A stretch of 64,000 bases of DNA from Thioclava indica (GCF_000714545.1 NZ_AUNB01000029.1:62001-126000); one strand, 5' to 3'. Shown: positions 44,909 through 54,183, numbered from the stretch's first letter. Program-made: numbers and translations. The notes: generated by a model not told the origin, from the sequence alone.

Positions 44909-46048
44909 ATGCGGCAGTCGAAACGGGGTCAGGTCGAGCCTTTTCTTGCGATGGATGTGATGCGGCTGGCGGCTGAGGCCGAGGCCGCCGGGCGTGACAT
45001 TGTGCATATGGAGGTCGGCCAGCCCGCCACGCCCGCGCCTGCCGCTGCGCGCGCCCGTCTGGCGCAGGCGCTGGAACAAGAGGCGATGGGCTACACCGTG
45101 GCTTTGGGCCTACCCGAGCTGCGTGCGGGGATCGCAGCACTTTACAAGCGTTGGTATGGCGTCGATCTGGACCCGGCGCGGGTGGTGATCACCTCGGGGT
45201 CTTCAGGGGCGTTCTTGCTGGCCTTCACCGCGCTGTTTGATGCGGGCGACAAGGTGGGCTTGGGCGCGCCGGGCTATCCCAGCTATCGCCAGATCCTGAA
45301 GGGGCTGTCGATCGAGCCGGTAAGCATTCCGACCGAGGTGCAAAACCGCTATCAGCCCACGCCCAGCGAAATTCCCGACGATCTGGCCGGGTTGATCGTG
45401 GCCTCTCCGGGGAACCCGTCTGGCACGATGCTGGGTGCAGAGGAGCTAGAGGCGCTGATGACCCATTGCGCCGCGCGCGACATCGCCTTTGTGTCCGACG
45501 AGATCTATCACGGGCTGCAATATGACACCCGCGCAGTCTCGGCGCTGGAGATTTCCGACGATGTGTTTGTGATCAACAGTTTCTCGAAATATTTCTCGAT
45601 GACGGGCTGGCGCGTGGGCTGGATGGTGGTTCCCGAAAGCCATCTGCGCACCATCGAGCGCCTCGCCCAGCATATGTTCATCTGCGCGCCCCATGCCTCG
45701 CAGATCGCAGCGCTTGGCGCACTCGAAAGCCTTGACGAGATGGAACAAAACCGCGCCGCCTATGCGCAAAACCGCGCGATGATGCTGGAGGAGCTGCCCA
45801 AGATGGGCTTTTCGCGCATCGCACCGCCCGACGGGGCGTTTTACATCTACGCCGATGTGTCGACGCTTACCGAGGATAGCGCCGCTTTCGCCGCCGAGAT
45901 TTTGGCGAGTGCGGGCGTTGCGGTCACGCCGGGAAGGGATTTCGACGCCGAGCGTGGCGCGACCACGATCCGGCTGTCTTACGCGCAATCGCCCGAGCGC
46001 ATCGCCGAAGGGCTGAAACGTCTCGCGGCGTTTATGGCCGCGCGCTGA
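44909..46048 (+). CDS. Class I/II PLP aminotransferase
   Basis: A 379-residue fold-type I aminotransferase. VGQPATPAP, the substrate segment GYTVALGLPELR, SPGNPSGTM (Asn 169), VSDEIYHGL (Asp 197, Tyr 200) and the PLP lysine Lys 227 (SFSKYFSMTGWRVGW) are present, with a C-terminal Arg in TTIRLSYAQS for substrate carboxylate binding. It resembles aspartate-type aminotransferases, but substrate choice cannot be assigned. ATG 44909 has GGGAG upstream; the open frame from 44762 overlaps the divergent dsbA-like gene and is rejected. No biosynthetic operon surrounds it. Confidence 0.9.
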   Translation: MRQSKRGQVEPFLAMDVMRLAAEAEAAGRDIVHMEVGQPATPAPAAARARLAQALEQEAMGYTVALGLPELRAGIAALYKRWYGVDLDPARVVITSGSSGAFLLAFTALFDAGDKVGLGAPGYPSYRQILKGLSIEPVSIPTEVQNRYQPTPSEIPDDLAGLIVASPGNPSGTMLGAEELEALMTHCAARDIAFVSDEIYHGLQYDTRAVSALEISDDVFVINSFSKYFSMTGWRVGWMVVPESHLRTIERLAQHMFICAPHASQIAALGALESLDEMEQNRAAYAQNRAMMLEELPKMGFSRIAPPDGAFYIYADVSTLTEDSAAFAAEILASAGVAVTPGRDFDAERGATTIRLSYAQSPERIAEGLKRLAAFMAAR

Positions 46049-46123
46049 GCCTTTGCCCCTTGCGCGCCGCCTCGTTATAGTGGCGCGCAAAACAACAGGG
46101 CGGCATGAAGGTTGGCGACGGGC

Positions 46124-47350
46124 ATGATCAGGCAGATTCTTATTCTTCTCGCGGCGGTTTGCGCGCTGGCGGGCCCGAGTTTCGCGCAAACGCCTGCGCA
46201 GGGGCTGTCGGCGCTGGCGCAGTTGGACCCTGCGCGTTCCAAGATCAGCCAAGGCGGCGGGCAGACCGATATCGCGATTGGGATCAGCCAGCCGGTGCCC
46301 TATCGCGCCTTTCTTCTGGCCGATCCTTATCGGCTGGTGGTCGATTTCCGCGAAGTGAATTTTACCGGCCATGATCCCAAGGCGCTGCTGGGCCACGCCA
46401 GCACGGTGACCGATCTGCGCTGGGGCGCATTTCGCCCCGGTTGGTCGCGCATGGTCGCCGAACTGTCGCGCCCGATGGTGCTGGTCTCGGCCGAGGAGCG
46501 CAGCGGCGACAATCCACAAATCCGGCTTGCGCTGCGCTCGGTTCCTGCGGCCGATTTCAAAGCGGAGAAAGGCGCGGCCGATAGCGCGCTTTGGGGCTTG
46601 CCCCAGCCTGCCGAGGTTACCGCCCCCCATCGTCGCCAGGACGGATCGCGCCCGCTGAAAGTCGTGCTTGATCCGGGGCATGGCGGGATTGATCCGGGGG
46701 CCGAGGACGCAGGCCTGCACGAGGCCGACATCGTACTAAGCTTTGCGCGCCAGTTGCGCGACAAGATGCGCCGCGCGGGGATGACGGTGGTGATGACGCG
46801 CGATCAGGACGTGTTCGTGCCGCTGGAAACGCGCGTTACGGTGGCGCGCGCGGCGGGGGCAGATTTGTTCATTTCGCTGCATGCGGATTCGATTGCCGAG
46901 GGCTGGGCCTCGGGGGCTGCGATCTACCGTCTTGGCGATCACGCCGAGGATGAGGCGACGCGCAAGCTGGTCGCGCGCCATGATCGCGATGACATTCTGG
47001 CCGGGGTGGATCTGGACGGGCAGGGCGATGAGATTGCCAAGATCCTGATCGGCATGGCGCGGCGCGAGACCCAGCCGCGTTCGGTTCGTCTTGCACAAGT
47101 GCTGGCGGGGGCGATCAAAAGCGACGGGCTGCGGATGCACAAACGCCCGGTGCAGGGGGCGAATTTCTCGGTGCTGAAATCGCCCGATATTCCCTCGGTG
47201 CTGATCGAGCTGGGGTTTTTATCCTCGCAATCCGACCGCAAGCGCTTGCAAGACCCCGACTGGCGCGCGCGCATGGCCGAAGCGATCACCAAGGGCGTTC
47301 TAAGCTGGGCACAATCGGATGCCGCCGAGGCAAAACTGCTGCGCCAATAG
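46124..47350 (+). CDS. N-acetylmuramoyl-L-alanine amidase (AmiC type)
   Basis: A 408-residue exported zinc amidase that cuts the bond between N-acetylmuramic acid and the stem peptide, needed for septal wall splitting. A signal peptide covers 1-21 (SFA-QT). An AMIN targeting domain (about 40-140, YRLVVDFREVNF) is followed by the Amidase_3 domain (about 178-400) with His 186 (DPGHGGIDPG), Glu 200, His 253 (SLHADS) and catalytic Glu 362 (LIELGFLS). ATG 46124 gives a clean signal peptide; a TTG four codons earlier is possible. It precedes the PBP1A gene by 165 bp. Confidence 0.94.
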   Translation: MIRQILILLAAVCALAGPSFAQTPAQGLSALAQLDPARSKISQGGGQTDIAIGISQPVPYRAFLLADPYRLVVDFREVNFTGHDPKALLGHASTVTDLRWGAFRPGWSRMVAELSRPMVLVSAEERSGDNPQIRLALRSVPAADFKAEKGAADSALWGLPQPAEVTAPHRRQDGSRPLKVVLDPGHGGIDPGAEDAGLHEADIVLSFARQLRDKMRRAGMTVVMTRDQDVFVPLETRVTVARAAGADLFISLHADSIAEGWASGAAIYRLGDHAEDEATRKLVARHDRDDILAGVDLDGQGDEIAKILIGMARRETQPRSVRLAQVLAGAIKSDGLRMHKRPVQGANFSVLKSPDIPSVLIELGFLSSQSDRKRLQDPDWRARMAEAITKGVLSWAQSDAAEAKLLRQ

Positions 47351-47442
47351 CGGCGCAAAACGACGTTGACGCGCGGGCATCCGCGCATCGGGCGAAGATG
47401 TGACCGCCACCCCACTTCCCGATTGCGTGAATGCGCATTACT

Positions 47443-47471
47443 TTGACCGTCACGTAAACGCGATGTATAGG
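47443..47471 (+). promoter_or_regulatory. Sigma-70-type promoter for the PBP1A gene
   Basis: TTGACC (47443-47448), an exact 17-bp spacer, and TATAGG (47466-47471), followed about 40 bp later by GAGGAAT and a TTG start. This is one of the best promoter matches in the window. Confidence 0.65.
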
Positions 47472-47515
47472 CAGGGCAAACCGGGGCGAACGGCGCCCCT
47501 TGCGAGGAATATCTC

Positions 47516-50077
47516 TTGGTTCGATTCGTTCTCAGCTCCATTGGTGGTGTGTTTTCCTGGGTTGTGACCGGGCTGGTTTTTGCCGCGCTCACCGTCGGGG
47601 CGATCTTTTGGATATACTCGCGCGATCTGCCCAGCACCGACCAGTTGGCGCAATATCGCCCCAAGACGATCTCGCGGATCTATAACGGCAATGGCCGATT
47701 GATCGACGAATTCGCCGAGCAGCGCCGCCTGTTCGTGCCCAGTCAGGATATTCCCGATCTGGTGAAAGGCGCGTTTATCTCGGCTGAGGATAAGAATTTC
47801 TACCACCATCCCGGTTTTGATCCACGCGGCATTGCCTCGGCGATGATCACGGCGGTGAAGACGGGCGGGCGCGATGTGCGCGGGGCCTCGACGATCACGC
47901 AACAGGTGACGAAAAACCTGCTGCTATCCTCGGATCGCAAGATTGAGCGCAAGATCAAGGAATTGATCCTGTCCTCGCGCATCGAAAACGTCCTAAGCAA
48001 AGATCGCATTCTCGAACTCTATCTCAACGAGATTTATCTGGGACAGAACTCTTACGGGGTGGCGGCTGCAGCGCAGACCTATTTCGACAAGACCCTGTCG
48101 GAATTGACCCCCGGCGAGGCCGCCTATCTGGCTGCTCTGCCCAAGGCCCCCGCCGCGCTGCACCCGGTGCGCAATATGGAAAAGGCCCGTCTGCGGCGCA
48201 ACTACGTGCTACGTCGGATGTTTGAAGATGGCAGGATCGACAAGGCGATGCTTGATAAAGAGCAGGCCTCGCCACTCAAATCCGTGCAGAATGGCGACTA
48301 CCCGCCGTTCCGCGAGCAACTCCCGCCGCGCGACTATTTCACCGATGAAATCCGCCGCCAGCTTTCCAAAAGTTTCGGGCGTGAGGAATTTTTCGGCGGA
48401 GGTCTGACGATCCGCGCGACGGTAAACCCCGATTTGCAGGCGCTTGCGGGCAAGGCATTGCAGCGCGCGCTGGAACGTTATGACCGTGGTCGTGGGGTCT
48501 GGCGCGGAACGGGCGCGAAGATAGCGCAAGACAAGCTGGGCGATGAGGCCACTTGGCGCGCCGCGTTGGCCGATGTGCCCACGAATAAAGCGCCGCGCGA
48601 TGTCGTGGGCTGGCATCCTGCGGTGGTGCTGGGATTTGAGGGCAACTCGGCGCGCATCGGCATCGAGGGCATCAAAGACGACGCCAATGGCCACTGGATT
48701 CCGCCCGAGGACGTGACTTGGGCGCGCAAGCTGAACGCCGATGGCAAGTTGGGACCGCGCGCGAAAAAGGCGCAAGACCTGCTGGAAACCGGCGATGTCG
48801 TCGAAGTGCGCGCGATGACCAAAGACAGCGACGGGTCGTTCATCCGCTGGACCTTGCGCCAAGTCCCCAAGGTCGAAGGCGCGTTCATGGCGATGGATGT
48901 GAATACCGGGCGCGTTCTGGCGATGCAGGGCGGGTTCTCGTATCAATCCTCGGTGTTTAACCGCGCCACGCAGGCCGAACGCCAGCCGGGCTCGAACTTC
49001 AAACCCTTCGTTTACGCCGCCGCGCTTGATAGCGGTTTCAGCCCCGAAACGATTGTGGTTGATGCCCCGATTGAGGTGAACACACCCCAAGGTATGTGGC
49101 GCCCGAAAAACGCGTCAAACCGCTATTATGGCCCGACGCCGATGCGCACCGGGCTTGAACATTCGCGCAATCTGATGACGATCCGCATCGCGCAGGAAAT
49201 CGGCATGGACACGATCGCTGCCTATGCCGAAAAATTCGGCGTCTATGACGATATGCGCGAGTTCCTCGCCAATGCGTTGGGCGCGCAGGAAACCACGATG
49301 TTCCGGCTGATCTCGGCCTATGCGATGTTTGCCAATGGTGGCGAGCGGGTTGAACCGACGCTGGTGGACCGCGTGCAAGACCGCTACGGACGCACGATCT
49401 ATCGCCATGACACGCGTACCTGCGACACTTGCAATGACCCGAACCTCCCCGAGGGGCGCGGCCCCCACATCACCAGCCACCGCGAGCAAATCATCGACCC
49501 GATCACCGCCTATCAGATGATCTCGCTGATGCAGGGCGTGGTGAAACGCGGCTCGGGCAAAGGCGTGAACCTGAACGTGCCGGTCGCGGGTAAAACCGGC
49601 ACCACCAATGACGCCAAGGATGTCTGGTTCACCGGCTTTACGTCTAACATCGTGGCCTCATGCTACATGGGCTATGACAACCCGCGCTCGCTTGGCAAAC
49701 ACGCCTATGGCGGCACGCTGTGTGTGCCGGTGTTCAACGAGTTCATGAAAGAGGCGGTCAAGGATTTCGGTGGCACCAACTTCAAGGTTCCCCCGGGCGG
49801 CACTTGGGTCAAGTTCAACCGCTACACCGGCGAGCGCCTGTCTGACAGCGCCACGGGCGAGTTCGTGCAGGCCGAATATCTGCGCCCCGGTCAGGATATG
49901 TCGGGTCTGGGCGCGCTGGTCGTGGATGGCGGCTTTGGCATGGGCGTGAACCTGCCACTCTTTTCGCAAGGGCAAAGCGACGAAGGTGGCCAGACTATCA
50001 CCACCTCGACGGGCAAAACCAAGGTGATCCCGAAAAAGGCCGATTTCGGCACGCTCAGCGCGGGCGGGCTGTATTGA
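47516..50077 (+). CDS. mrcA: Penicillin-binding protein 1A
   Basis: An 853-residue bifunctional peptidoglycan synthase. It has a short cytoplasmic start, TM about 12-34, and a GT51 glycosyltransferase domain with the catalytic Glu 91 (ISAEDKNFYHHPGFD), GASTITQQ and YLNEIYLG. An inserted OB-like region follows (about 290-460), then the transpeptidase domain with Ser 493 (PGSNFK), the SRN-type motif in EHSRNLMT and K693-TGT. A Gly-rich tail ends the chain. The start is TTG 47516 with GAGGAA 8 bases upstream and no ATG nearby. It lies behind its own promoter, downstream of an amidase gene. Confidence 0.95.
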   Translation: MVRFVLSSIGGVFSWVVTGLVFAALTVGAIFWIYSRDLPSTDQLAQYRPKTISRIYNGNGRLIDEFAEQRRLFVPSQDIPDLVKGAFISAEDKNFYHHPGFDPRGIASAMITAVKTGGRDVRGASTITQQVTKNLLLSSDRKIERKIKELILSSRIENVLSKDRILELYLNEIYLGQNSYGVAAAAQTYFDKTLSELTPGEAAYLAALPKAPAALHPVRNMEKARLRRNYVLRRMFEDGRIDKAMLDKEQASPLKSVQNGDYPPFREQLPPRDYFTDEIRRQLSKSFGREEFFGGGLTIRATVNPDLQALAGKALQRALERYDRGRGVWRGTGAKIAQDKLGDEATWRAALADVPTNKAPRDVVGWHPAVVLGFEGNSARIGIEGIKDDANGHWIPPEDVTWARKLNADGKLGPRAKKAQDLLETGDVVEVRAMTKDSDGSFIRWTLRQVPKVEGAFMAMDVNTGRVLAMQGGFSYQSSVFNRATQAERQPGSNFKPFVYAAALDSGFSPETIVVDAPIEVNTPQGMWRPKNASNRYYGPTPMRTGLEHSRNLMTIRIAQEIGMDTIAAYAEKFGVYDDMREFLANALGAQETTMFRLISAYAMFANGGERVEPTLVDRVQDRYGRTIYRHDTRTCDTCNDPNLPEGRGPHITSHREQIIDPITAYQMISLMQGVVKRGSGKGVNLNVPVAGKTGTTNDAKDVWFTGFTSNIVASCYMGYDNPRSLGKHAYGGTLCVPVFNEFMKEAVKDFGGTNFKVPPGGTWVKFNRYTGERLSDSATGEFVQAEYLRPGQDMSGLGALVVDGGFGMGVNLPLFSQGQSDEGGQTITTSTGKTKVIPKKADFGTLSAGGLY

Positions 50078-50102
50078 GTTGGGCGCGCGCCCGGCTCCCC
50101 CT

Positions 50103-50162
50103 CTTCCTCTTGATCAAAATATCCCGGGGGCGGCGCGGCACGCGCTGGGGGCAGCGCCCCAG
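50103..50162. repeat. Dispersed repeat copy plus hairpin after the PBP1A gene
   Basis: CTTCCTCTTGATC...AAAATATCCCGGGGGC (50103-50130) repeats the block seen twice at 38.4 kb, differing at a few bases. It is followed by a GC hairpin CTGGGG/CCCCAG (50145-50162), the same arrangement as at 38484-38504. It begins 26 bases after the stop codon and presumably acts at the 3' end of the transcript. Confidence 0.75.
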
Positions 50163-50233
50163 ATGCGCGCGCGGCGCTTGCAGCCTCGCCCCCGATTTCG
50201 TATCACCGCGCCAAGAGTTTCAAAGGATGACCC

Positions 50234-51361
50234 ATGCGCGCCGAGACGCAAAATATCGCCGATGCGATCCGCAAATCCCTGACGCTGCTGGGCCAGCGCA
50301 TGGATCTGGAAACCACGCCGCACCGGCTTGAGGAATTCAACGCGATGATTGAGGATCCCACCTTGTGGGACGATCAGGCGCGCGCGCAAAAGCTGATGCG
50401 CGACCGCCAGCAATTGCTGGACAAATATGAGACCTACACCCGCATCAATCAGGAACTGACCGACAATGTCGAGCTGATCGAGATGGGCGAGATGGAGGGC
50501 GATGACGAGATCGTCGCCGAGGCCGAAAAATCGCTGCGTATCCTCAAGGAAGAGGCCGACACGAAAGAGCTTGAGGCGCTTTTGGATGGCGAGGCGGATG
50601 GCAACGATACGTTCCTCGAAATCCATTCCGGCGCGGGGGGCACGGAAAGCTGCGACTGGGCCTCGATGCTGGCGCGGATGTATGTCCGCTGGGCCGAGAA
50701 AAAGGGCTATGAGGTCGATCTGCAATCGGAAACGGCGGGCGACGAGGCGGGGATCAAATCCGCGACCTATAAAATCACCGGCCCCAACGCCTATGGCTGG
50801 CTGAAATCGGAAAGCGGCGTGCATCGTCTGGTGCGCATCAGCCCCTACGATTCGGCGGCGCGGCGGCATACCTCATTCAGCTCGGTCTGGGTCTATCCGG
50901 TGGTGGACGACAATGTCGAAATCGAAGTCGCGCCCAACGATATCCGCATCGACACCTATCGCTCGTCGGGCGCAGGCGGGCAGCACGTCAACACCACCGA
51001 CTCGGCGGTGCGTATCACCCACATGCCCACCGGCATCGTCGTGACATCTTCGGAAAAATCGCAGCACCAGAACCGTGACATCGCGATGAAAGCGCTGAAA
51101 TCGCGCCTCTACCAGATGGAGATGGACCGCCGCAACGCGGCCATCAACGAGGCGCATGAGAACAAGGGCGATGCGGGTTGGGGCAACCAGATCCGCTCGT
51201 ATGTCTTGCAGCCTTATCAGATGGTGAAAGACCTGCGCACCAATTACGAGACCTCCGATAGCCAAGGGGTGCTGGACGGCGATCTGGACGGGTTCATGGC
51301 CGCGACCCTTGCGCTGGGGGTCGAGGGAAAAAGCCGCGCCGACGCGCAGGCGGAAGACTGA
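50234..51361 (+). CDS. prfB: Peptide chain release factor 2
   Basis: A 375-residue release factor that reads UAA and UGA stops. The peptidyl-tRNA hydrolysis motif GGQ is at 248-250 (GAGGQHVN). The stop-codon tripeptide reads Ser-Pro-Tyr at 203-205 (RISPYDSAARRHTSF), where E. coli has SPF; as I recall, SPY is common in alphaproteobacteria. The gene is one uninterrupted frame, without the in-frame UGA and +1 frameshift that autoregulates many prfB genes. ATG 50234 follows AAAGGATG. A small P-loop NTPase gene starts 4 bases after its stop. Confidence 0.95.
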   Translation: MRAETQNIADAIRKSLTLLGQRMDLETTPHRLEEFNAMIEDPTLWDDQARAQKLMRDRQQLLDKYETYTRINQELTDNVELIEMGEMEGDDEIVAEAEKSLRILKEEADTKELEALLDGEADGNDTFLEIHSGAGGTESCDWASMLARMYVRWAEKKGYEVDLQSETAGDEAGIKSATYKITGPNAYGWLKSESGVHRLVRISPYDSAARRHTSFSSVWVYPVVDDNVEIEVAPNDIRIDTYRSSGAGGQHVNTTDSAVRITHMPTGIVVTSSEKSQHQNRDIAMKALKSRLYQMEMDRRNAAINEAHENKGDAGWGNQIRSYVLQPYQMVKDLRTNYETSDSQGVLDGDLDGFMAATLALGVEGKSRADAQAED

Positions 51362-51365
51362 TCAC

Positions 51366-51914
51366 ATGGCGGCGCGGGTTTATATCACCGGCGCCGCTGG
51401 ATCGGGCACCTCATCGCTGGGGCGCGAATTAGCGCGCGCGCTGAACGTGCCCCATCTTGATACCGATAGCTATTTCTGGGCCCCGTCAGAGCCACCCTTC
51501 ACCCAAAAACGCCCCGTTGAGGACCGTCTGGCGCTGATTGCCGCCGATCAGGTCGCGCAGAGTATTGATGGCGGCTGGGTGCTATCCGGGTCTTTGGACG
51601 GTTGGGGCGAGCTGGCGCTTGGCGGGTTGGATGCGATCATCTTTCTGACCGCGCCCACGCCGATCCGGCTGGCCCGCTTGCGCAAGCGCGAGGCCGAAAA
51701 GTTCGGTGCGCGCATCAAGCCGGGCGGCGATATGCATCACAACCACATCGCGTTTTTGAAATGGGCGGCAAGCTATGACGAGCCGTATTTCTCGGGCCGC
51801 TCGCTGGCGCGCCACCGCGAATGGCTGGTGGGACGCTTGGAACCGGTGATCGAGGCACCGGGCGCGCAGGATCTGGACGCCCTTGTGGCGCGCTGTTTGC
51901 AACGCTTGCGATGA
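51366..51914 (+). CDS. Small P-loop NTPase / adenylate kinase-like protein
   Basis: A 182-residue cytosolic protein with an N-terminal P-loop, GAAGSGTSSLG (9-19). Its Thr/Ser-rich form resembles nucleoside or shikimate kinase-type proteins. HLDTDSYFW follows at the position of a substrate or Mg site, and an Arg-rich lid region (RLARLRKREAEKFGARIKPGG) follows later. The substrate is unknown. ATG 51366 is 4 bases after the prfB stop, so the two are co-transcribed and probably coupled. It lacks the full adenylate kinase signature, so I only call the fold. Confidence 0.75.
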   Translation: MAARVYITGAAGSGTSSLGRELARALNVPHLDTDSYFWAPSEPPFTQKRPVEDRLALIAADQVAQSIDGGWVLSGSLDGWGELALGGLDAIIFLTAPTPIRLARLRKREAEKFGARIKPGGDMHHNHIAFLKWAASYDEPYFSGRSLARHREWLVGRLEPVIEAPGAQDLDALVARCLQRLR

Positions 51915-51965
51915 AACCAAGCGCCGCGCCGCTGCGTATCCTTTGCGGCAAAAGGAGCGACGGGC

Positions 51966-52697
51966 ATGGATTTTAGCGGAAAACGGATATGGATTGTGGG
52001 CGCAAGCTCGGGCATCGGGCAGACTTTGGCACGCGAACTGTCGCGGCGCGGGGCGCTGCTGGTGCTGTCGGCGCGCTCGGTTGAGCCGCTTGAAACGCTT
52101 GCAAGGGAACTGGGGCAGGGCGAGGTCGTGCCGGTTGATATTTCCGACCCCGAAAGTCTGGATGACGCGCGCGCCGAGATCTTGGCCAGCGGCAAGTTGG
52201 ACGCGATGATTACGACTGCGGCGCTCTATGATCCCGGCCATGTTGATCAAATCGAACGCGACAGCGCGCGCAAGTTGGTTGAGGTCAATCTGCTTGGCAC
52301 GCTGTGGTTTGCCCAAGCCGCCAAGGGCTTGCTGCGCGAGGGCGGGCAATTGGTGCTCTTCGGCTCGGTCGCGGGCTATTTCGGGCTGCCCAAGGGGCAG
52401 CTTTATTCGGCGTCCAAGGCGGCGGTGATCAATCTGGTTGAGTCGCTGCGCGTCGAATACGCACCCGAGATCGACGTGCGGCTGATCTCGCCCGGCTTTG
52501 TGAACACGCGCCTGACGGAAAAGAACGATTTCGACATGCCCTTCGTGATGGAGCCCGACGCCGCCGCGCGCCGGATCGCAGACGGGCTGGCGGGCACCGC
52601 ATTTGAGACGCATTTTCCGCGCCGCCTGACTTGGGGGCTTAAGCTGCTGCAACGCCTGCCGTATCGGCTCTCGCTCTGGTTGACTGGGCGGATGTGA
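51966..52697 (+). CDS. Short-chain dehydrogenase/reductase
   Basis: A 243-residue SDR. The nucleotide motif VGASSGIG (11-18) and catalytic Ser 134, Tyr 147 and Lys 151 (YSASK) are present. The usual NNAG is replaced by TTAA (83-86), which is unusual but does not remove catalytic residues. The C-terminus (RRLTWGLKLLQRLPYRLSLWLTGRM) is amphipathic and basic, suggesting membrane contact, as in SDRs acting on lipids. It starts at ATG 51966 after AAAAGGAG. The substrate is unknown. It is about 50 bp after the P-loop NTPase gene. Confidence 0.88.
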   Translation: MDFSGKRIWIVGASSGIGQTLARELSRRGALLVLSARSVEPLETLARELGQGEVVPVDISDPESLDDARAEILASGKLDAMITTAALYDPGHVDQIERDSARKLVEVNLLGTLWFAQAAKGLLREGGQLVLFGSVAGYFGLPKGQLYSASKAAVINLVESLRVEYAPEIDVRLISPGFVNTRLTEKNDFDMPFVMEPDAAARRIADGLAGTAFETHFPRRLTWGLKLLQRLPYRLSLWLTGRM

Positions 52698-52800
52698 TGC
52701 TGCGCTGCAGCGTTGAATTCTCTCGACAGATCACGGCTTCGTGACGCAACCTGTTGCCACGCGCTTTTGGGAGAGGGCGTGCGTAATCAGGGAGAGAAAA

Positions 52801-53574
52801 ATGCCTCAAGTGATGTCTCAGCCATCGGAACTGCCGCAGTTCCGCGATGTCTCGGTATCGGAAATTCCACAGATTTTGCGCGCCGGATTGCGGGATTTCA
52901 TGCGCGCGCCTGCCTTTGGGCTGGCCTTTTCGGGGTTTTACGTTCTGGGCGGGATCATCTTGTATATGGTGTTCGCCGCAGAGGGCCAGGAATGGTGGCT
53001 GATCCCGTTCGCGCTGGGGTTTCCGCTGCTTGCGCCGTTTGCCGCGATCGGGCTGTATGAGGTCAGCCGCCGCATCGAAGTAGGCGAGCCGCTGATCTGG
53101 GGCGAGGTGATCTCGTGTTGCGTCTCGCAGAAGGACCGGCAAATTCCCTCGATGGCGATGCTGATCCTGATGATGTTCATGTTCTGGGTGTTCTTCGCGC
53201 ATACGACATTTGCGCTGTTCATGGGGCTGTCGGCTTTTACCAATGTCAGTTCTTCCCCCGAGATCCTGTTTACCGGGCAGGGCTTGGTGATGCTGGCGGT
53301 TGGCTCGCTGATCGGCGCAGGCTTTGCGCTGGTGCTGTTTTCCTTCACCGTGGTCGGATTGCCGCTGTTGATGGAGCGCGAGATCGACATCATCACCGCG
53401 ATCATCACCTCAGTGCGCGCGGTTGCGGCCAATCCGGTGTCGATGGGCGTGTGGGGTTTGGTGATCGCGGGTAGCCTGTTCATCGGTATGGTCCCGATGT
53501 TTCTGGGGCTGCTGATTGTGCTGCCTGTGCTGGGGCATGCAAGCTGGCATATGTATCGCCACCTCACCACCTGA
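52801..53574 (+). CDS. DUF2189 integral membrane protein
   Basis: A 257-residue inner-membrane protein with about five or six hydrophobic segments (roughly 38-58, 66-86, 117-140, 158-185 and 215-245). The pattern LRAGLRDFMRAPAFGLAFSGFYVLGG near the N-terminus is typical of the DUF2189 family. Some relatives have been associated with cytochrome c oxidase or terminal oxidase genes, but none is adjacent here and the function is unknown. ATG 52801 has GGGAGAG upstream. It ends at a strong terminator. Confidence 0.85.
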   Translation: MPQVMSQPSELPQFRDVSVSEIPQILRAGLRDFMRAPAFGLAFSGFYVLGGIILYMVFAAEGQEWWLIPFALGFPLLAPFAAIGLYEVSRRIEVGEPLIWGEVISCCVSQKDRQIPSMAMLILMMFMFWVFFAHTTFALFMGLSAFTNVSSSPEILFTGQGLVMLAVGSLIGAGFALVLFSFTVVGLPLLMEREIDIITAIITSVRAVAANPVSMGVWGLVIAGSLFIGMVPMFLGLLIVLPVLGHASWHMYRHLTT

Positions 53575-53597
53575 CCGAAACGGCTGTAGCAAACGAG

Positions 53598-53625
53598 AAA
53601 GGGCAGCCCGAGAGCTGCCCTTTTT
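53598..53625. terminator. Bidirectional terminator between DUF2189 and bactofilin genes
   Basis: AAAGGGCAGC (53598-53607) pairs with GCTGCCCTTT (53614-53623) over a 6-nt loop, with TT afterwards and A residues before. It suits both converging genes. Confidence 0.85.
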
Positions 53626-53646
53626 GCATTCCCGCGAGAGGGGCGC

Positions 53647-54183
53647 TTAATTCGTGTCCGGTGCTCCGGGGGCAGCTCCCTCAGCCCGAGGCGGGGCCAG
53701 CTTGGGCGTGCCTTGGCCGGTTTGCAGCGGGTCGTCCTGACGCTGAACCGAGCCTTCGAAATGCGCACCGCTTTCGATCGCGATGGTTTTGTGGATGATG
53801 TCACCTTCGACCCGAGCGGTCGAGGTCAGACGCACTTTCAAACCGCGCACGCGGCCCACGACACGGCCATTGACGACAACGTCATCGGCAATGATCTCAC
53901 CCTTGATCGTGGCGGTTTCGCCCACGGTCAGCAGATGCGCGCGGATATCACCTTCGACCACACCCTCGATCTGGATGTCGCCGCTGGTTTTCAGATTGCC
54001 CGTTACGGTCAGATCCGACGACAGCACCGAGGGCGACGGTTTCACGCGCGGCGAAGACGAAGGGGCAAACTCGCTGGACGCAGGGCGCGCGGGCGGCGGC
54101 GTTGTGCTACCGGTCGCGGCGTGTTTGTCGGTTTCAGTACCCGGCTTGGTTCCGGGCTCGTGGATTTTGCTTTTAGAAAACAT
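53647..54183 (-). CDS. Bactofilin (polymer-forming cytoskeletal protein)
   Basis: A 178-residue protein. A disordered, Pro/Ser/Thr-rich N-terminus (1-52) precedes the bactofilin beta-helix domain (about 55-150: LTVTGNLKTSGDIQIEGVVEGDIRAHLLTVGETATIKGEIIADDVVVNGRVVGRVRG), with a Pro/Ala-rich tail. Bactofilins polymerise without nucleotide at the membrane and position wall enzymes. Its start overlaps the end of an M23 peptidase gene by 11 bases, so the two are co-expressed. Bactofilin/M23 pairs are known in other alphaproteobacteria, where the filament localises the peptidase to shape stalks or buds. Confidence 0.93.
   Translation of the reverse strand: MFSKSKIHEPGTKPGTETDKHAATGSTTPPPARPASSEFAPSSSPRVKPSPSVLSSDLTVTGNLKTSGDIQIEGVVEGDIRAHLLTVGETATIKGEIIADDVVVNGRVVGRVRGLKVRLTSTARVEGDIIHKTIAIESGAHFEGSVQRQDDPLQTGQGTPKLAPPRAEGAAPGAPDTN

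Noticed and set aside
50234-50330. Programmed +1 frameshift in prfB
   Set aside because: The gene is one continuous frame from ATG to stop. There is no in-frame UGA with an upstream internal Shine-Dalgarno site as in E. coli.
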